64,000 nt of DNA from Salinisphaera sp. LB1 (GTDB taxonomy: Bacteria > Pseudomonadota > Gammaproteobacteria > Nevskiales > Salinisphaeraceae), in the NCBI RefSeq assembly GCF_003177035.1, contig NZ_CP029488.1, positions 744,001 through 808,000 of the forward strand. The letters are read 5' to 3'. Positions 24,355 through 34,149 of this stretch are shown here, in pieces; the first letter of the stretch is position 1; each line of letters begins with the position of its first letter. The translations under genes were made by a program, and so were the position numbers. The notes under the pieces were generated by a model. That model did no database searches. It was not told where the DNA came from and saw only the letters and a program-made list of their open reading frames with translations.

Positions 24355-26534
24355 ACCGGCTCATCGACAACCGGCGCGCGCTGCTCGCCCACCAGCCGGG
24401 CGCTGATGCGGCGCAGCTCGGGCAGTTCGTCGAGCAGCAACTGGAGTTGCCCGGCCACCAGGCGCACAGTGCCTTGACGTTCCGCGCGCAGGCGGGCGAG
24501 TTGATCATAGATACGCGCGGCGGCCCCGCCGTCGAACGGCGCCGGCTCCGAGCGGATCAGCCCGTGGGCCACGTGGTCCAACGCTTCGGCAATATGGGCG
24601 ACCGCCTCTTCCAGGATATCGGCATCGGCCGCGGCCAGCCGCTCGCGGTGCGCACCCAGGGTGGACAGATGCCCGATCAGGGTTTGAGCACAGGCCAGAA
24701 CGGCCAGCGCTTCACGGCTGTCGGTGCGGGCGCCGTGCGGATCCTTGAGCGCGGTAGCCACATGTGTGCTTACCGCCGCGTCGGCGTTGTGCGCGTCGCG
24801 CCGGGCGATTCGATAGGCCAGGTCATCGGTGCGCCCGTGCCGGTATTGCGCGAACAGCAGCCGCAGATAGGCCGCCTGCGCCGCCAGTGCGTCGGCCAGG
24901 CGATGATGCAGTTCGCGCTCGCGCCAGTCCGGCAGCACCAGGAACATGACCACGGCCGCCAGGCCGCCGCCGATCAGGGTGTCGATAAAGCGTGGCCAGA
25001 TCAGGTCGAAACCGTTGCCGATCTGGTTAAACGAGACCAGCACCAGCACGCTGATCGCCGCCGCCGCCGTGAAGTAGTAACGGAAGCGTGCCGCGAAGAA
25101 GACCACGCCCGAGGCCACGATCAGCAGCAACTGGACCGGCGGCGCCGGAAACAGCCGCATCAGCGCCCAGCCGATCACAAGGCCCACGACCGTGCCGCCC
25201 ACGCGCTGCAGGAAACGCGTGCGTGTGGCGCCATAGTCCGGCTGGCACACCAGCATGGTGGTGAGCAGGATCCAGTAGCCCTGGGTCGGATGTACCGCCA
25301 GCAGTACGAGATAACCCGCCCACATCGCCAACGACAGGCGCAGGGCATGCCGAAAACGCGCCGAGGCCGGGGTGAGCTGGACGCGAATACGCTGCCAGAT
25401 CTCCAGTGACGATTGCGGCAAAGGATTCTGCAGCATCGTATCGCCCGGTTCGGCGTCTGCGTTGCCGGCCCCGGTCACGCGCTCGGCCAACCCCCGGAGG
25501 TTGTCGGTCACATCGTCGACCGCGTACAGCAAGTCCGCCCCGGGCGCTGCCGTCAGCGTGCGCCGGTAGGCGATGGCCGTGTCGAGATCGGCCACGGCGG
25601 TGTCGACCCGGCCATCATCCACGAACGGCTCGTCATAGCGCAGCGCCTCGGCGCGGGCGCCGCAGGCCGCCCCGGTAATGCGCAGCAAGCGCTGGCAGCG
25701 GAACAACAAATCGCTGTGGTAGAACGCTTCGGTCAGCGCCTTGTACGGGTAATGGGCGGAACTGGCGCGTTCGTGGATATCCTGGGCAGCCAGATACAGG
25801 CGCAGGTTCTCGCTCATGGCCGAGCGCGAACGACGCCCGGCCAGGCGATCCATCAGGGCGAGACGGGTATCGTTGAGCGCGCTGACGACGCGCGCGTTGG
25901 CGTAGGCCAGATCGCAGCGGCGCGCGGCCACGTCCAGATCGCGCACCGGCTCGAACAGCCAGGATTTGCAGCGCAGGTAGTCATCGAGCGCGGCATACAG
26001 CCGTGCCAGCGACTGACGCACCGGCCGATGCACGAACACCGCGTTCCAGGCCAGCGCCAGCACGCCGTACCAACCCGCGCCCACCACCAGCAACGACGGC
26101 TCGACCCAGAACGCCCGCGGCGTGCCGGTATGCTGGGTGACACCGATCATGGTGTAGACCGACAGCAACAAGGTGGCGTTGCCGATGGTCGCGAACCGGC
26201 CACTGGCCGCCCCTAGCATGATCAGCACGAACGTGCCCGCCGGCAACGCGAGCGCAAACGCCCAGGGTATGTCGAGCAACGCCTCGACCGTGAGCGCGGC
26301 CACCGAAAAACAGATCAGCGTGAGCAGCAGGGCCCGGGCGCGCCGGCGCCAGCTGTCGTCAGTCTCGGCAATGGCGCTGGCGATCACGCCGAGCATCAGC
26401 GGAATCAGCTGGTGGGCATCCTCGCGCAGACCGGAATACAGAATCACGCCGGACAGCGCGACCAGCACCCGGATGGCATCGGCGAAACGATCGAACGCCG
26501 TGACGCGTTGCAGACGAAACCAGCGCAATGACAT
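24351..26534 (-). CDS. FUSC/YccS-like membrane protein (putative efflux)
   Basis: A 727-residue inner-membrane protein with the YccS/YhfK layout: an N-terminal group of about six helices, a soluble helical domain (about 170-390), a second helix group containing HPTQGYWILLTTMLVCQPDYGATRTRFLQRVGGTVVG (the fusaric acid resistance/FUSC core motif), and a C-terminal cytosolic helical domain. FUSC proteins such as AaeB export aromatic carboxylic acids; YccS itself is uncharacterised. The ATG at 26534 (MSLRWFRLQRV) fits the family N-terminus. The stop at 24351-24353 lies in the repeat element end. Confidence 0.85.
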   Translation of the reverse strand: MSLRWFRLQRVTAFDRFADAIRVLVALSGVILYSGLREDAHQLIPLMLGVIASAIAETDDSWRRRARALLLTLICFSVAALTVEALLDIPWAFALALPAGTFVLIMLGAASGRFATIGNATLLLSVYTMIGVTQHTGTPRAFWVEPSLLVVGAGWYGVLALAWNAVFVHRPVRQSLARLYAALDDYLRCKSWLFEPVRDLDVAARRCDLAYANARVVSALNDTRLALMDRLAGRRSRSAMSENLRLYLAAQDIHERASSAHYPYKALTEAFYHSDLLFRCQRLLRITGAACGARAEALRYDEPFVDDGRVDTAVADLDTAIAYRRTLTAAPGADLLYAVDDVTDNLRGLAERVTGAGNADAEPGDTMLQNPLPQSSLEIWQRIRVQLTPASARFRHALRLSLAMWAGYLVLLAVHPTQGYWILLTTMLVCQPDYGATRTRFLQRVGGTVVGLVIGWALMRLFPAPPVQLLLIVASGVVFFAARFRYYFTAAAAISVLVLVSFNQIGNGFDLIWPRFIDTLIGGGLAAVVMFLVLPDWRERELHHRLADALAAQAAYLRLLFAQYRHGRTDDLAYRIARRDAHNADAAVSTHVATALKDPHGARTDSREALAVLACAQTLIGHLSTLGAHRERLAAADADILEEAVAHIAEALDHVAHGLIRSEPAPFDGGAAARIYDQLARLRAERQGTVRLVAGQLQLLLDELPELRRISARLVGEQRAPVVDEPV

Positions 26535-26644
26535 TCGTGACCGTCGACCAATGAAAGCGAGTGTAGCGCGGGCGCCAGCGGGCTTCGCGCATGGCGGCAT
26601 GATCAAGCCGGGCGCCGCATGATCCGCTACACTACGCGACGCAT

Positions 26645-26659
26645 TATACTTTAGTCTAA
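26645..26659 (+). promoter_or_regulatory. AT-rich candidate promoter/operator
   Basis: TATACT (26645-26650) is a good -10 hexamer and is followed by the 9 bp palindrome TTAGTCTAA (26651-26659) in otherwise GC-rich DNA. It lies 5 bp before the TTG start of the TSUP gene, implying a very short leader and possible repressor binding at the start site. No convincing -35 is seen. Confidence 0.4.
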
Positions 26660-26663
26660 TATC

Positions 26664-27392
26664 TTGCAGGTTGTTCTATTCAATTTAGCCGCTCTGGTGG
26701 GCGCCGCCTCCCAGGGCCTGACCGGTTTCGGCAGCGGCACCCTGATGGTCAGCAGCCTGGTGCTGCTCTATCCGTTTCGCGATGTCGTGCCGGTGGTCGC
26801 CGTCGTCGCGCTGGGCACCAATCTGTTGATGATGGTACTGGCCCGGCGCGAATTCGACTGGCGGCGCGGCCCGATCGCCGCGCTGTCGCTTTCGACCGGC
26901 GTGCTCGGCGGCGCGCAGCTGCTGGCCATACTGCCGGTGGACGTGCTGCAACGCACGCTCGGCACGGTCATCCTGTGTTACGTGGCGTTGAATCTGTTCC
27001 GGACACCGGCGCCCGAACGCATGCCACAGCTGCGCTGGGCCGATGCCTCGGGGCTGGCGGGTTCGTCGGTGTTCGCCGGCGTCATCGTCGGGGCGGTCGG
27101 CGTTGCGCCCATTCCGCTGCTGATCTACGTGAATATGCGTTACCCGAAGCGTTATTCGCGCTCGATTCTCACCATGGCGTTTTTGTTGAGCTCGGCCGTC
27201 CAGGCGATCATCTACAGTCATCTCGGCCTGCTCACGGCGCATTCGTGGTGGCTGGCCCTGGCCAGCCTGCCAGCTGTACTGATCGGGCTGGCGGCCGGCC
27301 ACAAGCTGCACTACCGGGTGGACCAGAAAAGCTTCAGCCGTATTCTGGCGCTGGTTTTGGTGCTGCCGGCAATGCGTCTGGTGATTGGCTGA
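26664..27392 (+). CDS. TauE/SafE (TSUP) family anion exporter
   Basis: A 242-residue inner-membrane protein with about eight helices. The opening is VVLFNLAALVGAASQGLTGFGSGTLMVSSLVLL, the TSUP family signature (Gly-rich helix pair with QGLTGFG), and the second half repeats the pattern (SSVFAGVIVGAVGVAPIPLLIYVNMR). Members move sulfite, sulfoacetate or other sulfur-containing anions; the substrate is unknown here. The only usable start is the TTG at 26664. Its 3' end overlaps the convergent MHYT gene by 59 bp. Confidence 0.82.
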   Translation: MQVVLFNLAALVGAASQGLTGFGSGTLMVSSLVLLYPFRDVVPVVAVVALGTNLLMMVLARREFDWRRGPIAALSLSTGVLGGAQLLAILPVDVLQRTLGTVILCYVALNLFRTPAPERMPQLRWADASGLAGSSVFAGVIVGAVGVAPIPLLIYVNMRYPKRYSRSILTMAFLLSSAVQAIIYSHLGLLTAHSWWLALASLPAVLIGLAAGHKLHYRVDQKSFSRILALVLVLPAMRLVIG

Positions 27393-29484
27393 GCGCGCCC
27401 TGCCCGTGGCGCCCGCCGGTCAGCAACCGGGTGAAATCCTCGGCCGGCACCGCGCCACTGAACAGATAACCCTGCATCTCGTCGCAGCCCAGCTCGATCA
27501 CATAGCGCAGTTGTTCGGCGGTCTCCACGCCTTCGGCCACCACCCCGAGCCCGAGGTTGTGGGCAAGCATGACGATCGAGCTCACGATGGCCGCCTGTTG
27601 CGGCATCGACGCGCCGAGCTCACGGATGAACGAGCGATCGATCTTGAGCTGCTGGATCGGCAGTTTCTCCAAATACGACAGGCTGGAGTGGCCGGTGCCG
27701 AAATCGTCCAGCGCAATATCCACGCCCATGCGAGCGAATCGCTTGAGCGTGCTGATCGCCTCCAGCATGCCCTTGATCGCCACCGATTCGGTGATTTCGA
27801 ACATCAATGCACGCGGCTCGATGCCGTAACGGTCGAGATAGCGCTGCACCGCGCCGGGCAGCCGGGGATCGCTGACCCGAGCCGCCGACAGATTGACCGA
27901 GATCCGCGGCACGACGAGCCCGGCATCACGCCAGGCCCGAATCTGAGCGCAGACGGAATCGAGTACGACCCCTTCCAGTTGGTCGATCTGGCCCGAGCGT
28001 TCGGCCAGCGGAATGAAGCGATCCGGCATGATCACACCCCGCTCAGCATCGTGCCAGCGCACCAGCGCCTCGGCGCCGCACAACGTGCCGTTGGCCGGAC
28101 GATACTTGGGCTGGTAATACACAGTGATCGCGCCGGCTTCGAGCGCCTCGCCCAGCGCCCGCTGTAGTTGAAATTCATCCTCGGCGCGCCGCGCCATCTC
28201 CGGGCGATAACCGACGTAGTTGTTTTTGCCGTTGTGCTTGGCGTGATACATCGCACGATCGGCCGCGGTTATCAGCGCCCCCGGGTTGTTGCCGTGATCG
28301 GGGAAACGCGACCAGCCGATGCTGGCCGACAGGCCGGGCATGGTGTCGCCGGCCTGGCGAATGGCCAGCAGCAGACGATGCGCCAGCCTGTCGATGTCAG
28401 CCGTGCCGTCGACACCGGCCGCCAGCACCACGAACTCGTCACCGCCCATGCGCGCGACCGTATCGTTTTCGTGCATGGTGTCGCGCATGGCGTTCGCCAC
28501 CCGCTCCAGAACCTCGTCGCCGGCATGATGGCCGAGGTGATCGTTGAGCAGCTTGAAGCCGTCGAGATCGACATAGAACACGGCGAAGCCGCCGCCGCGG
28601 CGGCCGGCATATTCGATCTCGCGATCGAGTCGCTCATGCAGCAGCTTACGATTGGCCAAATTGGTGAGCGTATCATGGTAGCTGCTGTGGCGCAGTTGCT
28701 CGTTGGCCGTCTGCAACGAGGTAATCAAGTCTGCCGTTTGCGTTTCCAACCGGCGATCGAGCGCCGAAGCCAAAAGGGTGGCCGCCAGCAACACCACCGA
28801 CAACGAACTGATCAACAGCGCCAACCAGGTCTTGTCGACACCGCCCGCCGCGAGACTCTGACTTGCCAGCGGAAACTGGGCAGCCGCCATGCCGGAATAG
28901 TGCATGCCGGCGATGGCACCCCCCAGAAAAACCGCCGCCGCGTTCTTCTTGGTTGCACGCAAACGCTGGCGCACCTCCCGCAGGGCGAACGACAGTCCCA
29001 GTGCGGCCGCCGATCCGGTCAGCGCAACCAGGACCGACAGCACCACCCAGACCGGGTCGTAGACGATGCCGGGCTCGATCTGCATCGCGTACATGCCGGT
29101 GTAGTGCATGCTCACGATACCGAGTGCCATGAACGCCGAGCCGCCCAGCCAGGCCGCCCGATCCAAGCGCGTCCGGCAAGCCAGCCGAAGCGCCGCGGAC
29201 GAGGCCGCGACCGCCATGAGCCAGGACAAGGCCGTGGGCACTACCGCGTAACTCATGCGAATGGGCAGCCGCAAGGCGAGCATGCCGATGAAATGCATGG
29301 CCCATATCCCGGACCCCAGGATGAGCGCGCCCGCGGCCAGCCAGATCCACGCGTAGCGCCGCTGGGCGGCGTGGACGCGGTCGGTAAGATCGAGCGCGGC
29401 ATAACCGGCCAGAATCGCAACCGCGATCGACAACAGCACGAGCCCAGGCTGGTAGTGTGACGTCAAAAAATCGGCGGCTTCCAT
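27334..29484 (-). CDS. MHYT-GGDEF-EAL c-di-GMP signalling protein
   Basis: A 716-residue inner-membrane protein. The N-terminal seven-helix MHYT sensor has the repeated motifs MHFIGM, MHYTGM and MHYSGM, each followed later by conserved residues thought to bind a metal. The GGDEF domain (about 270-420) has DTLTNLANR and intact RMGGDEFVVL. The EAL domain has AEALVRW, ITESVAI, DDFGTGHSSL, KIDRSFI and VAEGVET. Both activities therefore look possible, as in YkoW/MucR-type proteins. The ATG at 29484 has GGGAG about 10 nt upstream. The MHYT sensor is proposed to respond to oxygen, CO or NO; the signal here is unknown. Confidence 0.92.
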   Translation of the reverse strand: MEAADFLTSHYQPGLVLLSIAVAILAGYAALDLTDRVHAAQRRYAWIWLAAGALILGSGIWAMHFIGMLALRLPIRMSYAVVPTALSWLMAVAASSAALRLACRTRLDRAAWLGGSAFMALGIVSMHYTGMYAMQIEPGIVYDPVWVVLSVLVALTGSAAALGLSFALREVRQRLRATKKNAAAVFLGGAIAGMHYSGMAAAQFPLASQSLAAGGVDKTWLALLISSLSVVLLAATLLASALDRRLETQTADLITSLQTANEQLRHSSYHDTLTNLANRKLLHERLDREIEYAGRRGGGFAVFYVDLDGFKLLNDHLGHHAGDEVLERVANAMRDTMHENDTVARMGGDEFVVLAAGVDGTADIDRLAHRLLLAIRQAGDTMPGLSASIGWSRFPDHGNNPGALITAADRAMYHAKHNGKNNYVGYRPEMARRAEDEFQLQRALGEALEAGAITVYYQPKYRPANGTLCGAEALVRWHDAERGVIMPDRFIPLAERSGQIDQLEGVVLDSVCAQIRAWRDAGLVVPRISVNLSAARVSDPRLPGAVQRYLDRYGIEPRALMFEITESVAIKGMLEAISTLKRFARMGVDIALDDFGTGHSSLSYLEKLPIQQLKIDRSFIRELGASMPQQAAIVSSIVMLAHNLGLGVVAEGVETAEQLRYVIELGCDEMQGYLFSGAVPAEDFTRLLTGGRHGQGALSQSPDALPAAPKPAPEYG

Positions 29485-29894
29485 AGAACGACAACTCCCG
29501 TATTGAACCGATGTACGGCCCAAGGCCGCGACTTGTTCACGACGACGGCGCATGCCCCCATGCGCGCGTTTCGCGGGGCGTTGTCGTTAATGGCGACCGC
29601 ACCCGCACAATATGCATCGGCCCGACGTAACGATGCCCGAGCGACCGTTACACGACCGTCCGGCGCGGCGGACCATTAAATTTTATACAAAAAAATGGCC
29701 GGCGACCGACGCTTGGCGTTGTGCAGCCCAGGCGAGGGCCTGGGCGCGCCATTCGGCGTTGCCGGGCCCGGCCGTGGCATGGCGACGCTCTTGGCTGACA
29801 CGCCTTTGGACTGCGACGCGGCGTCGCATGACACCGCCGCAGGCCCTAAACTGACGCCTTCGCAAGCACTCCATTCCGCAACCATCGCCTGCCG
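29485..29894. other. Intergenic region without a supported gene
   Basis: This 410 bp stretch separates the divergent MHYT and methyltransferase genes. It contains a 7 bp hairpin GCGCATG-CCCC-CATGCGC (29548-29565) and an AT-rich tract around 29677-29697 (TTAAATTTTATACAAAAAAA) that could be a promoter for the methyltransferase. Short ORFs here lack Shine-Dalgarno sites and family signatures. Confidence 0.5.
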
Positions 29895-30875
29895 ATGCCA
29901 AGCGACTTACCTGCCGCGCTGCCGATCGCGTACAACGTCGTGCATCTCGCCGCCGACGACCATCGCCAGGCGCTGATCGACGAACTGATGCATCGCGGCG
30001 ATCGTATTGTTGACGCGATCGATTCGCTGATCTTTGTCCAGGGCACCTCCAGCCCTGCGGCCTGGGCGCGGAACAGCTGGCTGGCCCCCGCCGAGTACCG
30101 CGTGGGTTCGATCGGCGAAGCCGCGCGCCTGCTGGCCTCCGTGCAGCGCAACTGGCACCTGCACTCGATCTCGCATCACCGCCGCGCGCAGCTGATCGCC
30201 GACAAACTGGCGCCGATCCGCTTCCGGCCCCTCGGCTTCCCGGCACCCGTGCCGTCCGCTCCGCTGGGCGTATTCGGTCTGCTCGACCGGGATCGGTTGC
30301 TGGCCTCGCCGGTCTGTTCCAGCGCCTTTGCGGACGGCCGGCCAGTTTTCGCCGAGGATCGTGAAGGTCCGCCCAACCGGGCCTATCTCAAGCTCTGGGA
30401 GGCTTTGACCCTGGCCCGAACGCAGCCGGGTCCGGGCGACGTCTGTCTCGACCTCGGGGCATCGCCGGGCGGCTGGACCTGGGTACTGAACCAGCTTGGC
30501 GCCGACGTCATCGCCGTCGATCGCGCCCCGCTGGTGCCCGAGCTCGCGGGCGCGCCGCGCGTGACCACGCACCGCGGCGATGCATTCAGCTTGACCGTCG
30601 AAGACCTGGATCGGCGCCCGGACTGGATCCTGTCGGACCTGATCGCCTATCCTGAGCGGATTCTTGCGCTGGCGCGCTACTGGTGCCGCGCCTGCCCACA
30701 GGCTGGAATCGTTATTACCGTAAAGTGTCAGGGCGCGGTCGACCCAGCCGAAATCGACCATTTTCTCGCTATAGACAACGCCCGACTCCGTCATTTGAGC
30801 GCCAACAAGCACGAGCTGACATTCTTCCGCCTGCCCGATGCCGGGCCGCCCGAAGGCGCCTCGCGACGCCCTTGA
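29895..30875 (+). CDS. RlmM-like SAM-dependent 2'-O-methyltransferase
   Basis: A 326-residue protein with a C-terminal FtsJ/RrmJ-type Rossmann domain: CLDLGASPGGWTWVLNQLGADVIAVDRAPLVPEL carries the SAM site, DWILSDLIAYP the catalytic Asp, and GIVITVKCQG the catalytic Lys. This is the K-D-K pattern of 2'-O-ribose methyltransferases. RlmM methylates C2498 of 23S rRNA and has a similar N-terminal THUMP-like region (about 1-130 here). It is somewhat shorter than E. coli RlmM (366) and only distantly similar, so the RNA target is inferred. Confidence 0.72.
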   Translation: MPSDLPAALPIAYNVVHLAADDHRQALIDELMHRGDRIVDAIDSLIFVQGTSSPAAWARNSWLAPAEYRVGSIGEAARLLASVQRNWHLHSISHHRRAQLIADKLAPIRFRPLGFPAPVPSAPLGVFGLLDRDRLLASPVCSSAFADGRPVFAEDREGPPNRAYLKLWEALTLARTQPGPGDVCLDLGASPGGWTWVLNQLGADVIAVDRAPLVPELAGAPRVTTHRGDAFSLTVEDLDRRPDWILSDLIAYPERILALARYWCRACPQAGIVITVKCQGAVDPAEIDHFLAIDNARLRHLSANKHELTFFRLPDAGPPEGASRRP

Positions 30876-31066
30876 TGCGGTAACGCGGGGGCCCCGCGGC
30901 ACTAACCTCGTAGGCGTGCGTATTCCTGCATACGGTATCGTTCATGTATCGTTGCCCTCGTGCCGACAATTTCGACGATTCTCGGCGGCGCCGATACACC
31001 GTATCCGGCCCTCCACGACTCCGATGCCGTGTTCCCGCGGTCAACTCGATAGGACACGTGATTTTC

Positions 31067-33202
31067 ATGCGCTATCTAGCCCTGTCTCTTGTGCTTCTGG
31101 CGATGCTCTTCGCCCAGACCGGCTGTGCCGCTTCGGAAAACCAGCCGACACCGGTCCCCGATGCCGGCGCAGGCTCGGCCCAGGGCTATACCCCACTGAC
31201 CCCGGACAACGACCAGAGCAAGATCGATCAGGAAGTCGTGCGCGAGCTGCAGGACAACCACTACAACAAGATCAAGCTCGATAACGCGTTTTCCGAGAAA
31301 TTCTTCAAGGCCTATCTGGATGACCTGGATGGCACCCACAGCGTGTTTCTCGCCTCCGACGTCCAACGCCTGAAGAACAAATACGGCGACGATCTCGACG
31401 ATCAGCTCAAAAACGGCAAGCTGACCGCCGCCTACGCCATCTTCAACACCTACCAGAAGCGCCGCATCCAGATCGATCAGTGGGCATTGCACCGTATCGG
31501 TCAGGGCCTGAATTCGCTCAACCTCGATGATCAGGAATCCTTCAAGGTGGATCGCGAGAACGCACCCTGGCCGGCCGATGCCGCCGCCCGCCAGAAGCTC
31601 TGGACCAAGCAACTGGAAAACCAGGTCATCGATCTGCGACTCAACGACGTCAAGCCGGCCGAGATCAAGAAGCGTCTTACGCAGCGCTACACCAACGAAC
31701 TCAAGCAGCTGCGCCAGGCCGAGCCGACTGATGCGTTCTCGGTGTACATGGATGCCTACACCCACTGCTACGACCCGCACACCGATTATTTTTCGCCGCG
31801 TCGCTCCGAGGATTTCAACATCGACATGAACCTGCAGCTGCAGGGCATCGGTGCGGAATTGCGCTCCAAGAACGGTTACGCGGAACTGGTGCGACTTATT
31901 CCGGGCGGCCCGGCGGCCAAGTCCGGCAAGCTCAAGCCCACCGATCGCATCATTGCCGTGGGCCAGGGCAAGAAGGGTGACTTCACCGACGTGATCGGCA
32001 TGCGGCTCGACGAAACGGTACAGCTGATCCGCGGCAAGGCCGGCTCAACCGTGCGCTTGCAGGTCTCGCCGCCGGACAACAGCCAGACCAAGACCGTCAC
32101 GCTCACGCGCGCCAAGATCAAGCTCAAGGACCAGGCCGCCAGCTCGCGCGTGATGCACGTCAAGCACGGCGGTACCGAGCACAAGATTGGTATCGTCACC
32201 CTGCCGTCGTTCTACAACGGCACCGCGGACGACGTGAAGAAGCAACTGATCAAGCTGAAGAAGGATAATGTCCAGGGCGTCATTCTCGACCTGCGCAACA
32301 ACGGCGGCGGCGCGCTCGGCGAAGCCATGAAGCTGATCGGGTTGTTCATGAATTCCGCTCCCGGCGTGCAGATCCAGGACGCCAACGGCAATATTCAGGT
32401 CCTGGGCGATCGCAACAACGGACCGGTCTATTCCGGGCCGCTGGCCGTGATGACCAACCGCCTGTCGGCCTCGGCCTCTGAAATCGTCGCCGGTGCCCTG
32501 CAGGACTATGGCCGCGCCCTGATCCTGGGTAGCCAGACCTTCGGCAAGGGCACGGTCCAGACGCTGCTGCCGTTGTCGTCCGGCCAGCTCAAGCTGACCG
32601 AGGCCAAGTTCTATCGCGTCTCCGGCAAGAGCACACAGGACCGCGGCGTGACCCCGGATATCACCTATCCCTCGGCGATCGATCCCAACAAGATCGGCGA
32701 ATCCGCGCTGCCCAACGCACTGCCCTACGACACGATTCCGCCGACCGCCTATCCGTCCTCGGACGCGATCCAGAAAATGCTGCCGACGCTGAAGAAGGAC
32801 CATAAACAACGCGTGGCGCACGACCCGGACTTTCAGTATCTGGTCAAGCGGATCCATCTGGCGCGCAAGGAAAGCGACCAGAAAACCGTGTCGCTGGATA
32901 TCCACAAGCGTCGCCAGGAACAGCAGCAGCTGGAACACAAGCTGCTGGCGTTGGCCAACACCCATCGCAAGGCGACCGGCAAGCCGCCATACAAGAATTA
33001 CAAGGCGCTCGAAGACGCCCAGGACAACGGCGCCTCAAGCGAGAACGGCAAAGGCAAGAAGCCCGATGACACCCTGCCGACCCCCACCCCGGGCGACACC
33101 GGCAGCAAGGGCTTCGATGCTTACGAAACTGAAAGCGCCAACATTCTGCTCGACATGATCCACATTCGCGCCCAGCAACAGTCCGCCAGCAAAGCCGCAT
33201 GA
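31067..33202 (+). CDS. prc: Tail-specific (carboxy-terminal processing) protease
   Basis: A 711-residue protease expected to act in the periplasm on C-terminal tails of lipoproteins and penicillin-binding proteins. MRYLALSLVLLAMLFAQTGC looks like a lipoprotein signal, unusual for E. coli Prc, which is soluble. The helical N-terminal domain is followed by a PDZ domain (GIGAELRSKNGYAELVRLIPGGPAAKSGKLKPTDRI). The protease core has SASASEIVAGALQDYGRALILGSQTFGKGTVQ with the Ser-Lys dyad, and a DUF3340-type C-terminal region follows. A GTG at 31058 with AGGA just upstream is an alternative start, adding three residues. Confidence 0.92.
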   Translation: MRYLALSLVLLAMLFAQTGCAASENQPTPVPDAGAGSAQGYTPLTPDNDQSKIDQEVVRELQDNHYNKIKLDNAFSEKFFKAYLDDLDGTHSVFLASDVQRLKNKYGDDLDDQLKNGKLTAAYAIFNTYQKRRIQIDQWALHRIGQGLNSLNLDDQESFKVDRENAPWPADAAARQKLWTKQLENQVIDLRLNDVKPAEIKKRLTQRYTNELKQLRQAEPTDAFSVYMDAYTHCYDPHTDYFSPRRSEDFNIDMNLQLQGIGAELRSKNGYAELVRLIPGGPAAKSGKLKPTDRIIAVGQGKKGDFTDVIGMRLDETVQLIRGKAGSTVRLQVSPPDNSQTKTVTLTRAKIKLKDQAASSRVMHVKHGGTEHKIGIVTLPSFYNGTADDVKKQLIKLKKDNVQGVILDLRNNGGGALGEAMKLIGLFMNSAPGVQIQDANGNIQVLGDRNNGPVYSGPLAVMTNRLSASASEIVAGALQDYGRALILGSQTFGKGTVQTLLPLSSGQLKLTEAKFYRVSGKSTQDRGVTPDITYPSAIDPNKIGESALPNALPYDTIPPTAYPSSDAIQKMLPTLKKDHKQRVAHDPDFQYLVKRIHLARKESDQKTVSLDIHKRRQEQQQLEHKLLALANTHRKATGKPPYKNYKALEDAQDNGASSENGKGKKPDDTLPTPTPGDTGSKGFDAYETESANILLDMIHIRAQQQSASKAA

Positions 33203-33278
33203 GACCGCGGGCCCGGAGTCCCGGCAAACGCGGGTGGCAACACCCCGCATGCCGCGGCCCGGGCCGATAATCGGACTT

Positions 33279-33310
33279 GCGGCCGGCTTCATGCCGGCCG
33301 CTTTCGTTTC
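33279..33310 (+). terminator. Terminator after prc
   Basis: GCGGCCGGC-TTCAT-GCCGGCCGC (33279-33301) is a perfect 9 bp stem followed by TTTCGTTT. It lies between the convergent prc and DUF6789 genes and probably serves prc. Confidence 0.8.
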
Positions 33311-33315
33311 AGCTT

Positions 33316-33738
33316 TCAGCGCTGGGCGGTCAACGAGGCATAAGTAGCCCCGAGCACAACGCCGTAGATCACGTGCAAAACCAGCGTGAACCCGGCCACG
33401 GGCCAACCAATCGCCAGCCCGAAGAATCCATAGCCGGCGACCGGTAGAAACAGCAGCATCATCGCCAACCAGGCCATCAGGCCGAACACGACGCCGCGCA
33501 GCCATCCCCGCCCGCCGGGCAGGCGCGAATACAACACGGCGAAGAGCACGCCCCATAGGATCGAACCGATCACGAAATGCCCGACCCAGCCCATGACCAG
33601 CGGGCCGCCGGTCAGCCGATGAATGCCCTCGATCGCGTTGAACGCCAACAACCAGTGCGAAAACGCCTTGGCGATCATCAGGATGGAAAGCACCACCGTG
33701 GCGATGAAGCCGGCCACAATGCCTTTGAATGGGTGCAT
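33316..33738 (-). CDS. DUF6789-like small membrane protein
   Basis: A 140-residue four-helix membrane protein: MHPFKGIVAGFIATVVLSILMIAK, then GPLVMGWVGHFVIGSILWGVLFAVLY, GVVFGLMAWLAMMLLFLPVAGYGFF and HVIYGVVLGATYASL. This helix plan and the GHF/H-x-x-YG positions match DUF6789/YagU-like proteins of unknown function. The ATG at 33738 is where hydrophobicity and family similarity begin. It converges on prc. Confidence 0.7.
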   Translation of the reverse strand: MHPFKGIVAGFIATVVLSILMIAKAFSHWLLAFNAIEGIHRLTGGPLVMGWVGHFVIGSILWGVLFAVLYSRLPGGRGWLRGVVFGLMAWLAMMLLFLPVAGYGFFGLAIGWPVAGFTLVLHVIYGVVLGATYASLTAQR

Positions 33739-34149
33739 GAATCTCTCGCGGTTGCAAAGCGCCCAGCCTACCGCACCGACTTCGGCGACCAGCTTATGAC
33801 AACGCCGGCACGCAAGCGGCGCGGGGTTGCCTTGAATCATGGTCAGCCAGAGACGTACCCGCCGCCCCGGGCGGCCCCGTGTGACGACAACCGCGCTGGC
33901 TGGAAAAGACCATACGGGCCCTTCGGCTGCGGCGACGCGCTGCCATGGCCACGCTGTTGGCAAACCCGCGCAACGGTGTTGTGAACACAACCCAATACAC
34001 GTGACGGGACACGCGTGCCCCATCACGTCAGTTCACGCTATGAATTTCGAGCGATTTGTGGGCCGGACAAGACGCGGCGATGCGTGGTATGCGGGGCCAA
34101 GACGAATGGCCGCGACACCGCATGGCGTGGCGCGGCGTGAAAACCCCCG
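33739..34149. other. Intergenic region without a supported gene
   Basis: Four hundred bases between two minus-strand genes. I see no Shine-Dalgarno-led ORF, RNA gene, strong terminator or repeat. It presumably holds the promoter of the DUF6789 gene and the 3' end of the Omp85-type transcript. Confidence 0.4.
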
